A stretch of DNA of 64,000 bases, taken from NCBI RefSeq assembly GCF_002921135.1, contig NZ_PQVJ01000001.1, forward strand, positions 1-64,000. The letters are read 5' to 3'. The notes under the pieces were generated by a model. That model was not told the origin of the DNA. It saw only the letters and a program-made list of their open reading frames with translations, and searched no databases. Position numbers and translations under genes: made by a program. Of this stretch, positions 26,127 through 32,977 are shown in pieces. This DNA is from Avibacterium gallinarum (lineage in GTDB: Bacteria; Pseudomonadota; Gammaproteobacteria; Enterobacterales; Pasteurellaceae). The first letter of the stretch is position 1. Every line of letters begins with the position of its first letter.

Positions 26127-26432
26127 ATGAAAAAAGCAAACAAAAATACCAAACAAGTTACCTTAATCCAAGCCCTTGTGCGTGACGAAAAAGAAATCAC
26201 TGAAATCAGCGTGTTGAAACCCAACATTGCGGCGTTAAAAGGGTTAAAAATGTTTGATGTAATGCAAATGGATGTTGATACCTACTGCCAATTATTGCCA
26301 CGCGTTACATCACCGGCTTTAACCAAAGCGGAAGTGCTAAATCTTGATCCGATTGATTTCACCGCTCTTTGCTCGGAAATTGTCGGTTTTTTCGTGAAAA
26401 CCGAACCAGCCGAAGCAGTAATGGAAGCCTAG
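26127..26432 (+). CDS. Phage tail assembly chaperone (P2 gpE-like)
   Basis: 101 aa. Tail assembly protein of the P2 E family: LIQALVRDEKEITEISVLKP, LKGLKMFDVMQMDVDTYCQL and LPRVTSPALTKAEVLNLDP match the family pattern. ATG 26127 follows AAAGGAATAG. Near its end is a T TTT TTC slippery heptamer (26387-26393) in the correct phase for a -1 shift into E'. The intact frame is surprising among broken neighbours. Confidence 0.8.
   Translation: MKKANKNTKQVTLIQALVRDEKEITEISVLKPNIAALKGLKMFDVMQMDVDTYCQLLPRVTSPALTKAEVLNLDPIDFTALCSEIVGFFVKTEPAEAVMEA
26387..26393 (+). promoter_or_regulatory. -1 programmed frameshift site between E and E'
   Basis: Codons GGT TTT TTC in the E frame give the X XXY YYZ heptamer T TTT TTC. 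A -1 slip moves ribosomes into the E' frame (RENRTSRSS...) that continues to 26584. P2 makes its E+E' protein by the same type of shift at a T run, so the position and direction fit. Confidence 0.7.
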
Positions 26433-26584
26433 CTCCTTTGCTTATCCCCGCCAGGGTGGAAGATGCCATTGCGGACATTGCCACCGTGTTCCATTGGTCG
26501 CCCAACGTGTTTGATGAAATGGAGTTAGAAGAATTAATGCAATGGCGGGAAAAAGCCCGCGAACGGGCAGAGTATCAAGAATAA
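26393..26584 (+). CDS. Phage GpE' tail protein (frameshift product part)
   Basis: The E' frame encodes VEDAIADIATVFHWSPNVFD and EMELEELMQWREKARERAEY, the typical GpE'-family C-terminal domain. It has no ribosome-binding site of its own; it is reached by the -1 shift at 26387-26393, giving a predicted E-E' fusion of about 152 aa. An independent short start at 26369 is possible but poor. Needed in P2 for tape-measure chaperoning; the tape measure gene itself is missing here. Confidence 0.75.
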   Translation, partial: RENRTSRSSNGSLAPLLIPARVEDAIADIATVFHWSPNVFDEMELEELMQWREKARERAEYQE

Positions 26585-26585
26585 T

Positions 26586-26626
26586 AAAGTGCGGTGCAAA
26601 ATTTGCGAAAATTTCACCGCACTTTT
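26586..26626 (+). terminator. Terminator built from inverted uptake sequences
   Basis: AAAGTGCGGTG (26586-26596) and CACCGCACTTTT (26615-26626) are inverted copies of the uptake sequence. They form a GC-centred stem with a T-rich end directly after E'. Such uptake-sequence pairs commonly serve as terminators in this family. Confidence 0.7.
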
Positions 26627-26641
26627 ACTAAGGGAAACAGA

Positions 26642-26800
26642 ATGAAAGAAATCATTATTTTTTTATTATACTTTCTGACTATTTTCGCCATTTCTGGAAT
26701 GGCCACCTTTTTGATGTATCAAAAGCTAGACGGGTGGGGCTGGCTGATTTTTATTTTAGTGTTATTACTCAATGTCAAAATTTCCGTTAAACAGGAATAA
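26642..26800 (+). CDS. Small two-TM membrane protein in the prophage remnant
   Basis: 52 aa starting MKEIIIFLLYFLTIFAISG; two hydrophobic segments (about 3-22 and 29-45) separated by YQKLDGWGW. The ATG at 26642 is preceded by AAGGG; a longer frame to 26594 crosses the terminator and is unlikely. It occupies the place of the tape measure gene T between E' and U. Family not recognised; a phage moron or a natural small gene of this phage group are both possible. Confidence 0.55.
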   Translation: MKEIIIFLLYFLTIFAISGMATFLMYQKLDGWGWLIFILVLLLNVKISVKQE

Positions 26801-26803
26801 ACA

Positions 26804-27244
26804 ATGCTACAAAACTTTGCAATGATGGCTTATGGCTTTTTTGTGTTTATGCGCTCAACCATTCCCTACCAAGAAACGCAGCGCTCTGCACAGTGGCGAC
26901 ACCCGACAAATTCGGTGATTGGGCGAATGCCCAAAGCCCAGTTTGTGGGCAAGGAAAGCGAAAGCATCACCATTCAAGGTGTGCTAATGCCGAGTATCAC
27001 AGGGGGCGAAATGAGCATTGCCACCTTACAAGCCCTTGCCGAGCAAGGCGAGCCTTATCCCTTAATTGACGGCTCAAATTTTATGGCGCTGGGTTGGTAT
27101 GTGATCGAAGAAATTAGCGAAACGCAATCGGTGTTTTTTGCCGATGGTAAAGCACGCCGTATTGATTTCTCGATGAAATTAAAACGCACTGATGACAGCC
27201 TTTTGGCAGATCTTGGTGATGCCGTGAAAGGATTGATTGCCTAA
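26804..27244 (+). CDS. Phage tail protein (P2 gpU-like)
   Basis: 146 aa. Tail terminator of the P2 U family, recognised from SAQWRHPTNSVIGRMPKAQF, ESITIQGVLMPSITGG and LIDGSNFMALGWYVIEEISE. The ATG follows AGGAATAAAC. Its last codon overlaps the start of gene D by one base (TAATG), as is common in phage operons. Intact, but without sheath, tube and tape measure it cannot serve tail assembly here. Confidence 0.85.
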   Translation: MLQNFAMMAYGFFVFMRSTIPYQETQRSAQWRHPTNSVIGRMPKAQFVGKESESITIQGVLMPSITGGEMSIATLQALAEQGEPYPLIDGSNFMALGWYVIEEISETQSVFFADGKARRIDFSMKLKRTDDSLLADLGDAVKGLIA

Positions 27245-28421
27245 TGCACTATGACGAATTTTACCAACGAATGTTGGAAACCAATCACAAAATCCCGCAA
27301 TTTTGCATCAGTGTGAGCAGTAAAAATGGCGAGCAGGACATCACCCAACAAGTCAGCCAGCGCTTAATGCAGCTCACCTTGATTGATAACCGTGGCTTTG
27401 AGGCGGACGAGTTGGATTTGCAACTTAGCGATCACGATGGGGCGTTAATGTTGCCAAACCGTGGCGCAAAAATTGATGTGGCGATGGGGTGGAAAGGGCA
27501 GCAACTAATCCCAAAAGGCAGCTATATCGTGGACGAGATCCAATATAGCGGCACGCCTGATAGCCTGACGATTCGGGCAAAAAGTGCGGATATGCGTGGC
27601 ACGTTGCATAGCAAAAAAGAGCGGTCATTTCATCAGACGACTTTTGGCAAACTGATTGAGCAGATTGCGCAAGAAAACGGCTTAGAACCCTTATGCCACA
27701 AGGCGTTTAAAGATAAAGCTATTGCTCACCTTGACCAAACCAACGAAAGCACAATCAACTTGCTTTCACGCCTTGCGGAAGAAAATGATGCCATTGCCAC
27801 AGTGAAAAATGGCAAGCTGTTATTTATGCCAGCAGGCAAAGCAAAACCGCCACAGATAAACCCTTACCACCCATTCACATCACCAGACAATCGGGCGATA
27901 GTTTCAATTTTTCCCTGGTCGAAAGTGATAATTACACCGCTGTGCGTGCCTATTGGCATAATTTAGACACGGGTAAAAAAGGCGAAGTGGTGTTTGATAA
28001 AAACAGCAAAATCGAACGTAAAACCCGCCTAACCAAAGGCAGAAAACGTAAAGATGGCACGGTAACAGGCCAACGGCAAAGCAAACGCAAATATAATCAT
28101 TTGGTACAGACGGAACCTGTGGAAACGGACGCCAACCAAATGAAAACCCTGCGCAGCACTTACAAAAGCGAAGCGGCTGCCTTAAATGCGGCAAAAGCCA
28201 CCTTTGAGAAAATCCAACGAGGTGTCGCCACCTTTAGCTTAAACCTTGCCCTAGGTAACCCCAAACTAATGCCAGAGCTACCTGTTACCGTGCAAGGGTT
28301 TAAATCAATGATTGATAACTCGGAATGGATTATCACTAAGGTAACGCATAGTATTGGGGGGAATGGGTTTACCAGTAGCGTGGAGTTGGAGTTGAGGGTT
28401 AACGAAACAGAAAATAGTTAA
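27244..28421 (+). pseudogene. Phage late control/tail protein (P2 gpD-like), frameshifted
   Basis: The first frame (27244 to about 27845) encodes FYQRMLETNHKIPQFCISVS through KNGKLLFMPAGKA. The second frame (about 27846-28421) continues seamlessly with KTATDKPLPPIHITRQSGDS, AYWHNLDTGKK and ends ELELRVNETENS. The two overlap at GCAAAACC (27841-27848), where one missing A would restore a protein of about 392 aa, normal for gpD. Either a decayed gene or a base-call error in the A run. Confidence 0.8.
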
Positions 28422-28953
28422 ATAGAATTATTCTTTTCTAGCCAACTGCTATAATTACTTTCAATATTTTCATGTATTGATTTTCTTAACTCGTTTAACT
28501 GTTGATTTAATTTCTTATAATCAGAATGGCTATTCTCAAAAATATCCATTGGTTCGGAACGTAGTTTTGCTAATGATTCGGTAGAAATAAACTGGCACTC
28601 TTCTTTGAAAATCTTTTCTAATTGATTAGCTTTAAACTCAATTGTGGTTATTCTTGTTGTTATAAATTCCTCTATATCGTCTATCGTTGTTGAACGTTTT
28701 TCTACTAATTTCAATAGTTCATCAAAAAAATATCAATACGATTTGTAATATAATCTTTATTCTTTATAATCTCACTACGTTTGAAGCTACGAGTGTTCAA
28801 ATATGAAGATATAGACCAGCCTAGAGCCGTTATAACAGATGATGCCAAAATCGCAAAATTCTCACTTATACAAGCATTTTGAGCATAAATGCGGATAAAG
28901 TAAAATACAGCTAAAATTACAAAAGAAATACACAAAAATGGTTTAAGCTTCAT
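28418..28953 (-). CDS. Two-TM coiled-coil membrane protein, frameshifted at a T run
   Basis: The frame from ATG 28953 (MKLKPFLCISFVILAVFYFI) gives two TM helices (about 5-24 and 33-52) and then basic sequence up to TNRIDIF. At the seven-T run (28722-28728) the frame closes after LMNY. The -1 frame would continue FDELLKLVEKRSTTIDDIEE and a long charged helical region to WLEKNNSI, 178 residues in all. The start overlaps the upstream DUF4325 gene by 11 nt, with AAAGG 8 nt before. Two TM helices plus a long coiled coil resembles SLATT-type effectors in layout only. Last gene of the cassette. Confidence 0.6.
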
Positions 28954-29314
28954 TAACTTCACCTTTCTTTAAGGCGGCATCCTTTATACGATCCCAAGAT
29001 AATTTCACAATTGATTGAACATCTTTATGTTCAATTTCCAAATGCTTTTCTAATTCCGCATAAGTAAAATTATCATCGCGAATTAAACCACCAAAAGCTT
29101 CATCTAAAAAAGAACGACCGTAACGATTATACCCTGTTAATATAACTTTTAGTTTCTCCCCTTTTGATATACAATTTTTTAATTTGGGAGTAAGTAGGGT
29201 GTTTCTAAAAACTAATCCAGTATCATTCTCTTCTCCTTTCATTACTTTTTCTGGCGATCTACCATAAGGTTTTTTAGAAAACTCTTCGATAACATTTATT
29301 TCTCTTATTTCCAT
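28943..29314 (-). CDS. DUF4325 STAS-like protein
   Basis: 123 aa. The hallmark of the DUF4325 STAS-like family is the block ILTGYNRYGRSFLDEAFGGL. N-terminal half EIREINVIEEFSKKPYGRSP and RNTLLTPKLK. The start at 29314 lies 2 nt after the stop of the ATPase gene with AAAGG 7 nt upstream. DUF4325 proteins are often encoded next to GHKL ATPases like the one here, by analogy with anti-sigma kinase/STAS antagonist pairs. Biochemical role not established to my knowledge. Confidence 0.75.
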   Translation of the reverse strand: MEIREINVIEEFSKKPYGRSPEKVMKGEENDTGLVFRNTLLTPKLKNCISKGEKLKVILTGYNRYGRSFLDEAFGGLIRDDNFTYAELEKHLEIEHKDVQSIVKLSWDRIKDAALKKGEVNEA

Positions 29315-29316
29315 TT

Positions 29317-30303
29317 TTAAACCTTTATATTCCACTGTATAAGAGTACCATTTATAGGTATAGGTAAATCAACTAACTCTGGGAGAGTATCATCATTAGA
29401 ATATTTCATTAACCCACCACAACTAAAGACCCATAGAGTACCATTTTCATGAGATGAAACAAGTTTTTTTATGCTTTTACTGCCCTGTCCGTGTTTTTCT
29501 TCATCTTTACCATTCATTCGAGTAAAATCATCCGTCATTGCAAGATGAATAGCCGTAGATTCGGATTCTGATATTTTATCAATAGAAGGAGATATATTTT
29601 GAGGCAATCTAAATTTGTCAATTAAGCCATTTAATACCTCTTTAGCCTCATCACTTTCCCAATCTATACTATCAAAAAGTTTATTCCCTTTACAAAAAGT
29701 CTTCGGTATTCCAGAACCTTGATCGTAAAGCACTAAATATAATTCATTGTCAAATAAGTCACACATTAACCACCATGGGCGATGCAAAGAATCATGATCA
29801 GGATATGCATGCAAAGTAACATTATTTATGGCTTCATAAATTGCATCACTTAAAATATGTTCTTGTTCAGGAGTTAATTTGTTTTTATAAATTTGGTACT
29901 GGATAAAATCAATTATATCATCTCTGAACTTGCCTCCAACACTACTAATAATCGGCATTCCCTCTTGTTCACGGTCAAAGCTATTTTTAGAAATTTTATG
30001 CTTTAATAAGTAATCAAATCCAGATTTCTTTAATAGAACACGCGGCTCATTATAAAATGGAGAAAAAAAGAAGTGAATTTTCACATTACTATGCTTAAAT
30101 ATGGTTTCTAGTTTTGAATAGAATAGCACCATAGCTGCTGCTTTTATATCAATACAATCAAAGAAACTAATAGTTACCTCATCGATATTATTTTTTGTAA
30201 TAGAATCTAAAGACCTTATAAAGGCGAGAGATTGATTTCTATACTCATTATTATATATAGTAAATATTCTAGGGCATCTGAAAATATTTTTTCTCTTTTT
30301 CAT
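29317..30303 (-). CDS. STAS-like plus GHKL ATPase protein
   Basis: 328 aa. The N-terminal half (about 10-105) is STAS-like: EVTISFFDCIDIKAAAMVLF, then a KSGFDYLLKH turn. The C-terminal half is a GHKL/HATPase_c domain with N-box AIYEAINNVTLHAYPD, G1-box LYDQGSGIP and a GQGSKSIKKLVSS lid/G2 motif. This is the architecture of serine-kinase anti-sigma factors fused to a STAS module. AT-rich compared with the flanking phage genes. Upstream region also AT-rich; the RBS is weak. The target is unknown. Confidence 0.72.
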   Translation of the reverse strand: MKKRKNIFRCPRIFTIYNNEYRNQSLAFIRSLDSITKNNIDEVTISFFDCIDIKAAAMVLFYSKLETIFKHSNVKIHFFFSPFYNEPRVLLKKSGFDYLLKHKISKNSFDREQEGMPIISSVGGKFRDDIIDFIQYQIYKNKLTPEQEHILSDAIYEAINNVTLHAYPDHDSLHRPWWLMCDLFDNELYLVLYDQGSGIPKTFCKGNKLFDSIDWESDEAKEVLNGLIDKFRLPQNISPSIDKISESESTAIHLAMTDDFTRMNGKDEEKHGQGSKSIKKLVSSHENGTLWVFSCGGLMKYSNDDTLPELVDLPIPINGTLIQWNIKV

Positions 30304-30318
30304 AAACTCATCTTCATT

Positions 30319-30552
30319 TTAATTAAAAAATAATTTATAAATATTAGTTACATTCTTCCCCTTCCCACAAGGCACGCCGTCATTGTCGCTGTCTAATCGC
30401 CCTGCGCCACATTGGTTTAAATAAAACCTTGCCTGTTTGCAAGATCTCATTTGCTTGCAGTAGGGGATTGAGTCATCACAGCTATATTTGCCTGCGGATA
30501 AGGCAGGCAAGCTAAAGCAAAGTGCGGTGAGAATTAGAGTGAGTTTTTTCAT
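30319..30552 (-). CDS. Secreted Excalibur-domain protein
   Basis: 77 aa. Signal peptide MKKLTLILTALCFSLPALSA (1-20), then a Cys-rich stretch with C25, C32 and the Excalibur calcium-binding motif DSDNDGVPCGK. The motif ends in an atypical tail KNVTNIYKLFFN instead of the usual short Cys ending. Lies 15 nt upstream of the ATPase gene on the same strand, so it may be co-transcribed. Excalibur proteins are often small secreted factors or sit beside nucleases; the function here is unknown. Confidence 0.72.
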   Translation of the reverse strand: MKKLTLILTALCFSLPALSAGKYSCDDSIPYCKQMRSCKQARFYLNQCGAGRLDSDNDGVPCGKGKNVTNIYKLFFN

Positions 30553-30566
30553 CTTTGTCCATCTGA

Positions 30567-30805
30567 TTAATTACAAAAAGCTGTACCAATATTAATCCAT
30601 TCACCATTTTTAACGAGTTTATCAATATTAACTACTCTCACTAAAATTTATTTTCCTTTAAAGCTTTGTTCATATAATACTTGGCTTGCATATTCAGCAT
30701 AGTCATTTCTCACTGAACTACCATCACGAAACTCAACTTTAAAAACTGTATCGCTAGATATTCAGCTAACTCTTTATCTTTAGAAAGATTTTTTGCTAAT
30801 TTCAT
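30567..30805 (-). pseudogene. Degraded small gene, unidentified
   Basis: A frame starting MKLAKNLSKDKELAEYLA at 30805 shifts near 30745 into DTVFKVEFRDGSSVRNDYAE and ASQVLYEQSFKGK. A stop follows (30654), and after it the same frame continues VRVVNIDKLVKNGEWINIGT and AFCN. It reads like one protein with a frameshift and a nonsense codon. No family recognised. It lies between the cassette and the integrase stub. Confidence 0.4.
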
Positions 30806-30953
30806 TCAACAACCGATTTTGATTAAGAGCTCACCTAACAGTCTCAAAAAAATCAAAAATAAATACTAGAAATCAATTTTTTTGACAAAATCCATCATTA
30901 ATTTGATTAATCAATCATTAAACTAATTAACTTTTGACTTAGTTTACAACTAA

Positions 30954-31080
30954 ATGAGTAGAACTGTCTATATGGAAAAAGTGATCAAATTCAAAGAAGT
31001 AACGAAAAGTTACGCAAATCTAATGTGCACGTGAAACTTACTGATGAAGAGTTGAACACATTAGGCAATGAAATGACATG
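30954..31080 (+). pseudogene. Truncated small DNA-binding-like gene
   Basis: The plus strand reads MSRTVYMEKVIKFKEVTKSY in one frame and EKLRKSNVHVKLTDEELNTL in another. Together they look like the N-terminal part of a small ribbon-helix-helix or mobilisation-type protein broken by a frameshift near 31005. The coding pattern stops at about 31080, exactly where the integrase stub ends on the opposite strand. Identity is uncertain. Confidence 0.35.
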
Positions 31081-31084
31081 TATC

Positions 31085-31422
31085 AGCATCGATAGCCGTT
31101 CATCTCGCCAAGCGATAAAATCTTGTTCAGTCAGTTCTGCTAGCTTGATTTTTCCGATGTCCATTGCAGCCAAGCGAGTAAGGCGCAAGGTTTCTTCCCT
31201 TTTGCTTTTTTTATGCACAGTAATTTCTTTGATGTATTTGTCGATGAGATCGGCAAACGTGATGTCGGGGATGTTGGAATATGTCCCTGCATTAATCTCA
31301 CTTTCTATTTTATTCGCCCAGGCTTGCGCCTCGGCCTTTGTGCGAAAAGTCCCTGATTTGTAGATCCCTTTTTTTCTAATTTGTACACGCCAACCTGTTG
31401 TAGATTTCGTTACCGTAGCCAT
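31085..31422 (-). pseudogene. Tyrosine integrase, N-terminal remnant
   Basis: Starts MATVTKSTTGWRVQIRKKGI at 31422 with AGGGTG upstream. It continues GTFRTKAEAQAWANKIESEI and IKLAELTEQDFIAWRDERL, the arm-binding and SAM-like domains of a phage tyrosine recombinase. After DERL (about 31085) the frame reads unrelated residues to a stop at 30991. The catalytic domain with R-H-R-Y is gone. It lies 236 nt from tRNA-Leu; HP1 is known to integrate at a tRNA-Leu gene, which fits. Confidence 0.75.
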
Positions 31423-31657
31423 AAATTTCACCCTAGATTTCTGTGCAATTCACTGTGCAATTTTGTGCAAAAATTTCTGGTTCGTGATCTTTTCCGATCA
31501 ATTTTTATTTGTAAATACCTGATGATTATACATAAAAACACTGTAAATGAATACAGTAAGTAAAAATAGAAAAGTAAGTAACCTATTGAAAAATATAAAA
31601 ATTATTAGGGTTTTAAATGATTTAAGAAAAAACAGGAAATTTATATGATTTGTGAAA

Positions 31658-31744
31658 TGGTGCCAGTGGCCGGACTCGAACCGGCACGCTTTTAAGGGCG
31701 GCGGATTTTGAATCCGCTACGTCTACCAATTTCGTCACACTGGC
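31658..31744 (-). tRNA. tRNA-Leu (anticodon CAA)
   Basis: Minus strand GCCAGTGTGACG... to ...CTGGCACCA, 87 nt with an encoded CCA. The acceptor stem pairs GCCAGTG with CACTGGC. The anticodon stem GCGGA/TCCGC encloses TTCAAAA, so the anticodon is CAA. A long variable arm (CGCCCTTAAAAGCG) is typical of class II tRNA-Leu. The T-loop GTTCGAGTCC is intact. It is the probable attB of the prophage beside it. Confidence 0.97.
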
Positions 31745-31788
31745 TAAGGAGTTTGAGAAAACAACCTAATGTGTTGTCGATGTGGTGA

Positions 31789-31816
31789 ATTATACGGAGT
31801 TGATTTTTGCTTGCAA
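31789..31816 (-). promoter_or_regulatory. tRNA-Leu promoter
   Basis: TTGCAA (31811-31816) and TATAAT (31789-31794) on the minus strand with 16-bp spacing, about 45 bp upstream of the tRNA 5' end. The element is the same in sequence and spacing as the rrn promoter at 405-432, indicating co-ordinated growth-rate control. Confidence 0.85.
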
Positions 31817-31865
31817 GTAAAATTTACGAATTTGATGATGAGTGAAGTAATTTTAGTCAATTTTA

Positions 31866-31902
31866 AAGTGCGGTAAAAATTTTGTGATTTTTCACCGCAC
31901 TT
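31866..31902. repeat. Inverted uptake-sequence pair
   Basis: AAGTGCGGTAAAAAT and a near-complementary ATTTTTCACCGCACTT form a long stem between the tRNA-Leu promoter and mscS. It may act as an extra terminator protecting the tRNA promoter. Confidence 0.65.
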
Positions 31903-31940
31903 GATAAGTGAAAACAAAGAAAAACACGTTTATTCGACAT

Positions 31941-31967
31941 AAAAAAGCCTATCGTTACAGATAGGCT
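31941..31967 (-). terminator. Intrinsic terminator of mscS
   Basis: AGCCTATC and GATAGGCT form the stem; the minus strand continues with six T residues. It lies just after the mscS stop codon. Confidence 0.88.
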
Positions 31968-31983
31968 AATGCGTTATTTTGTC

Positions 31984-32901
31984 TTATTGTGTTTTTGTTG
32001 CTGAGCCATTGTCATTGATTTGAATGGCTTTATCGAACAAGTTCACGCCGCCTTTTACGCCAAAATCGAGCGTGGTTACATTGTAAGCAATGCTGATATT
32101 TTCTTGTTCAAAGCGTTTTTTCAATGCCATAATGGCTTTACTTTTGGATTCTAAATAATCTTCATAAGTAACAAAATCAACCCAGAAACGAATAATAAAA
32201 TCAAAGGTTGAGCTGCCAATATCAGTGAAGTAGAAGTTGATGTCATTTTTATCGATCACGAAATCCCATTCTTGCATTAAATCTAAGGTAACTTGGCGAA
32301 CTTTGTCTAAATCATCACCATAAGACACGCCTGTTGATAAAATAACGCGGCGTTTTTTCAGCTTGGAGTAGTTAAAAAACTCATCGCTATAAATCATTTG
32401 ATTTGGGATCAGCGCGGTTTCGCCTTCAATGGTCATTAATTCTACTGTTACCAAGCCGATATTAACCACTTTACCAATAGAATTATTAATATTGACCCAA
32501 TCACCAATTTCAAATGGCTGTTCTGATTTAATTAATAAGCCAGAAAAGGCATTAGACGCAATATCTTTAAAGGCAAAGCCAGCGATAATCCCTACAATTC
32601 CAGCACCGGCTAATAAATGGGTAAGGAATGAAGCAAGGTGTAACACTTCTAAGGCAAGAATGATTCCAAAGAACCAAATAAGAATTTTTACGCCAATTTC
32701 TATTCCTTTTGCCGCTCGCGGATTTGCAGGGAAAAGGCGACGATAAATGCGTAATGCTGTTTTACTTAAGATTTTTGCTAAAAAATAGAACAGGGTAAGC
32801 AAAATAATGGCAGAGAGGATATTGGGAATAAAGCCAATTAGCCAGTCTTTCCATTGTGTAATGGTGTGCGTTACTAAGGTTAATGAATTGTTTTCTGTCA
32901 T
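31984..32901 (-). CDS. mscS: Small-conductance mechanosensitive channel MscS
   Basis: 305 aa. Three TM helices in the first about 130 residues. The pore helix region is recognised by HLASFLTHLLAGAGIVGIIA and FAFKDIASNAFSGLLI, and the beta domain by PFEIGDWVNINNSIGKVVNI and LIPNQMIYS. Releases solutes on hypo-osmotic shock. The start is at ATG 32901 (MTENNSL), after AGGAAATTTT; the in-frame ATG 15 nt upstream is less well placed. Single gene ending in a terminator. Confidence 0.93.
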   Translation of the reverse strand: MTENNSLTLVTHTITQWKDWLIGFIPNILSAIILLTLFYFLAKILSKTALRIYRRLFPANPRAAKGIEIGVKILIWFFGIILALEVLHLASFLTHLLAGAGIVGIIAGFAFKDIASNAFSGLLIKSEQPFEIGDWVNINNSIGKVVNIGLVTVELMTIEGETALIPNQMIYSDEFFNYSKLKKRRVILSTGVSYGDDLDKVRQVTLDLMQEWDFVIDKNDINFYFTDIGSSTFDFIIRFWVDFVTYEDYLESKSKAIMALKKRFEQENISIAYNVTTLDFGVKGGVNLFDKAIQINDNGSATKTQ

Positions 32902-32977
32902 AAAATTTCCTGTCATAAATAACCAAAATAAAAGCCATTTATAAAAAATGGCTCTTTTTTACACCGCACTTGAGTTG

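Noticed and set aside
31381-31657. Gene between integrase stub and tRNA-Leu
   Set aside because: Only a short plus-strand frame antisense to the integrase start; the rest is AT-rich without RBS or coding pattern.
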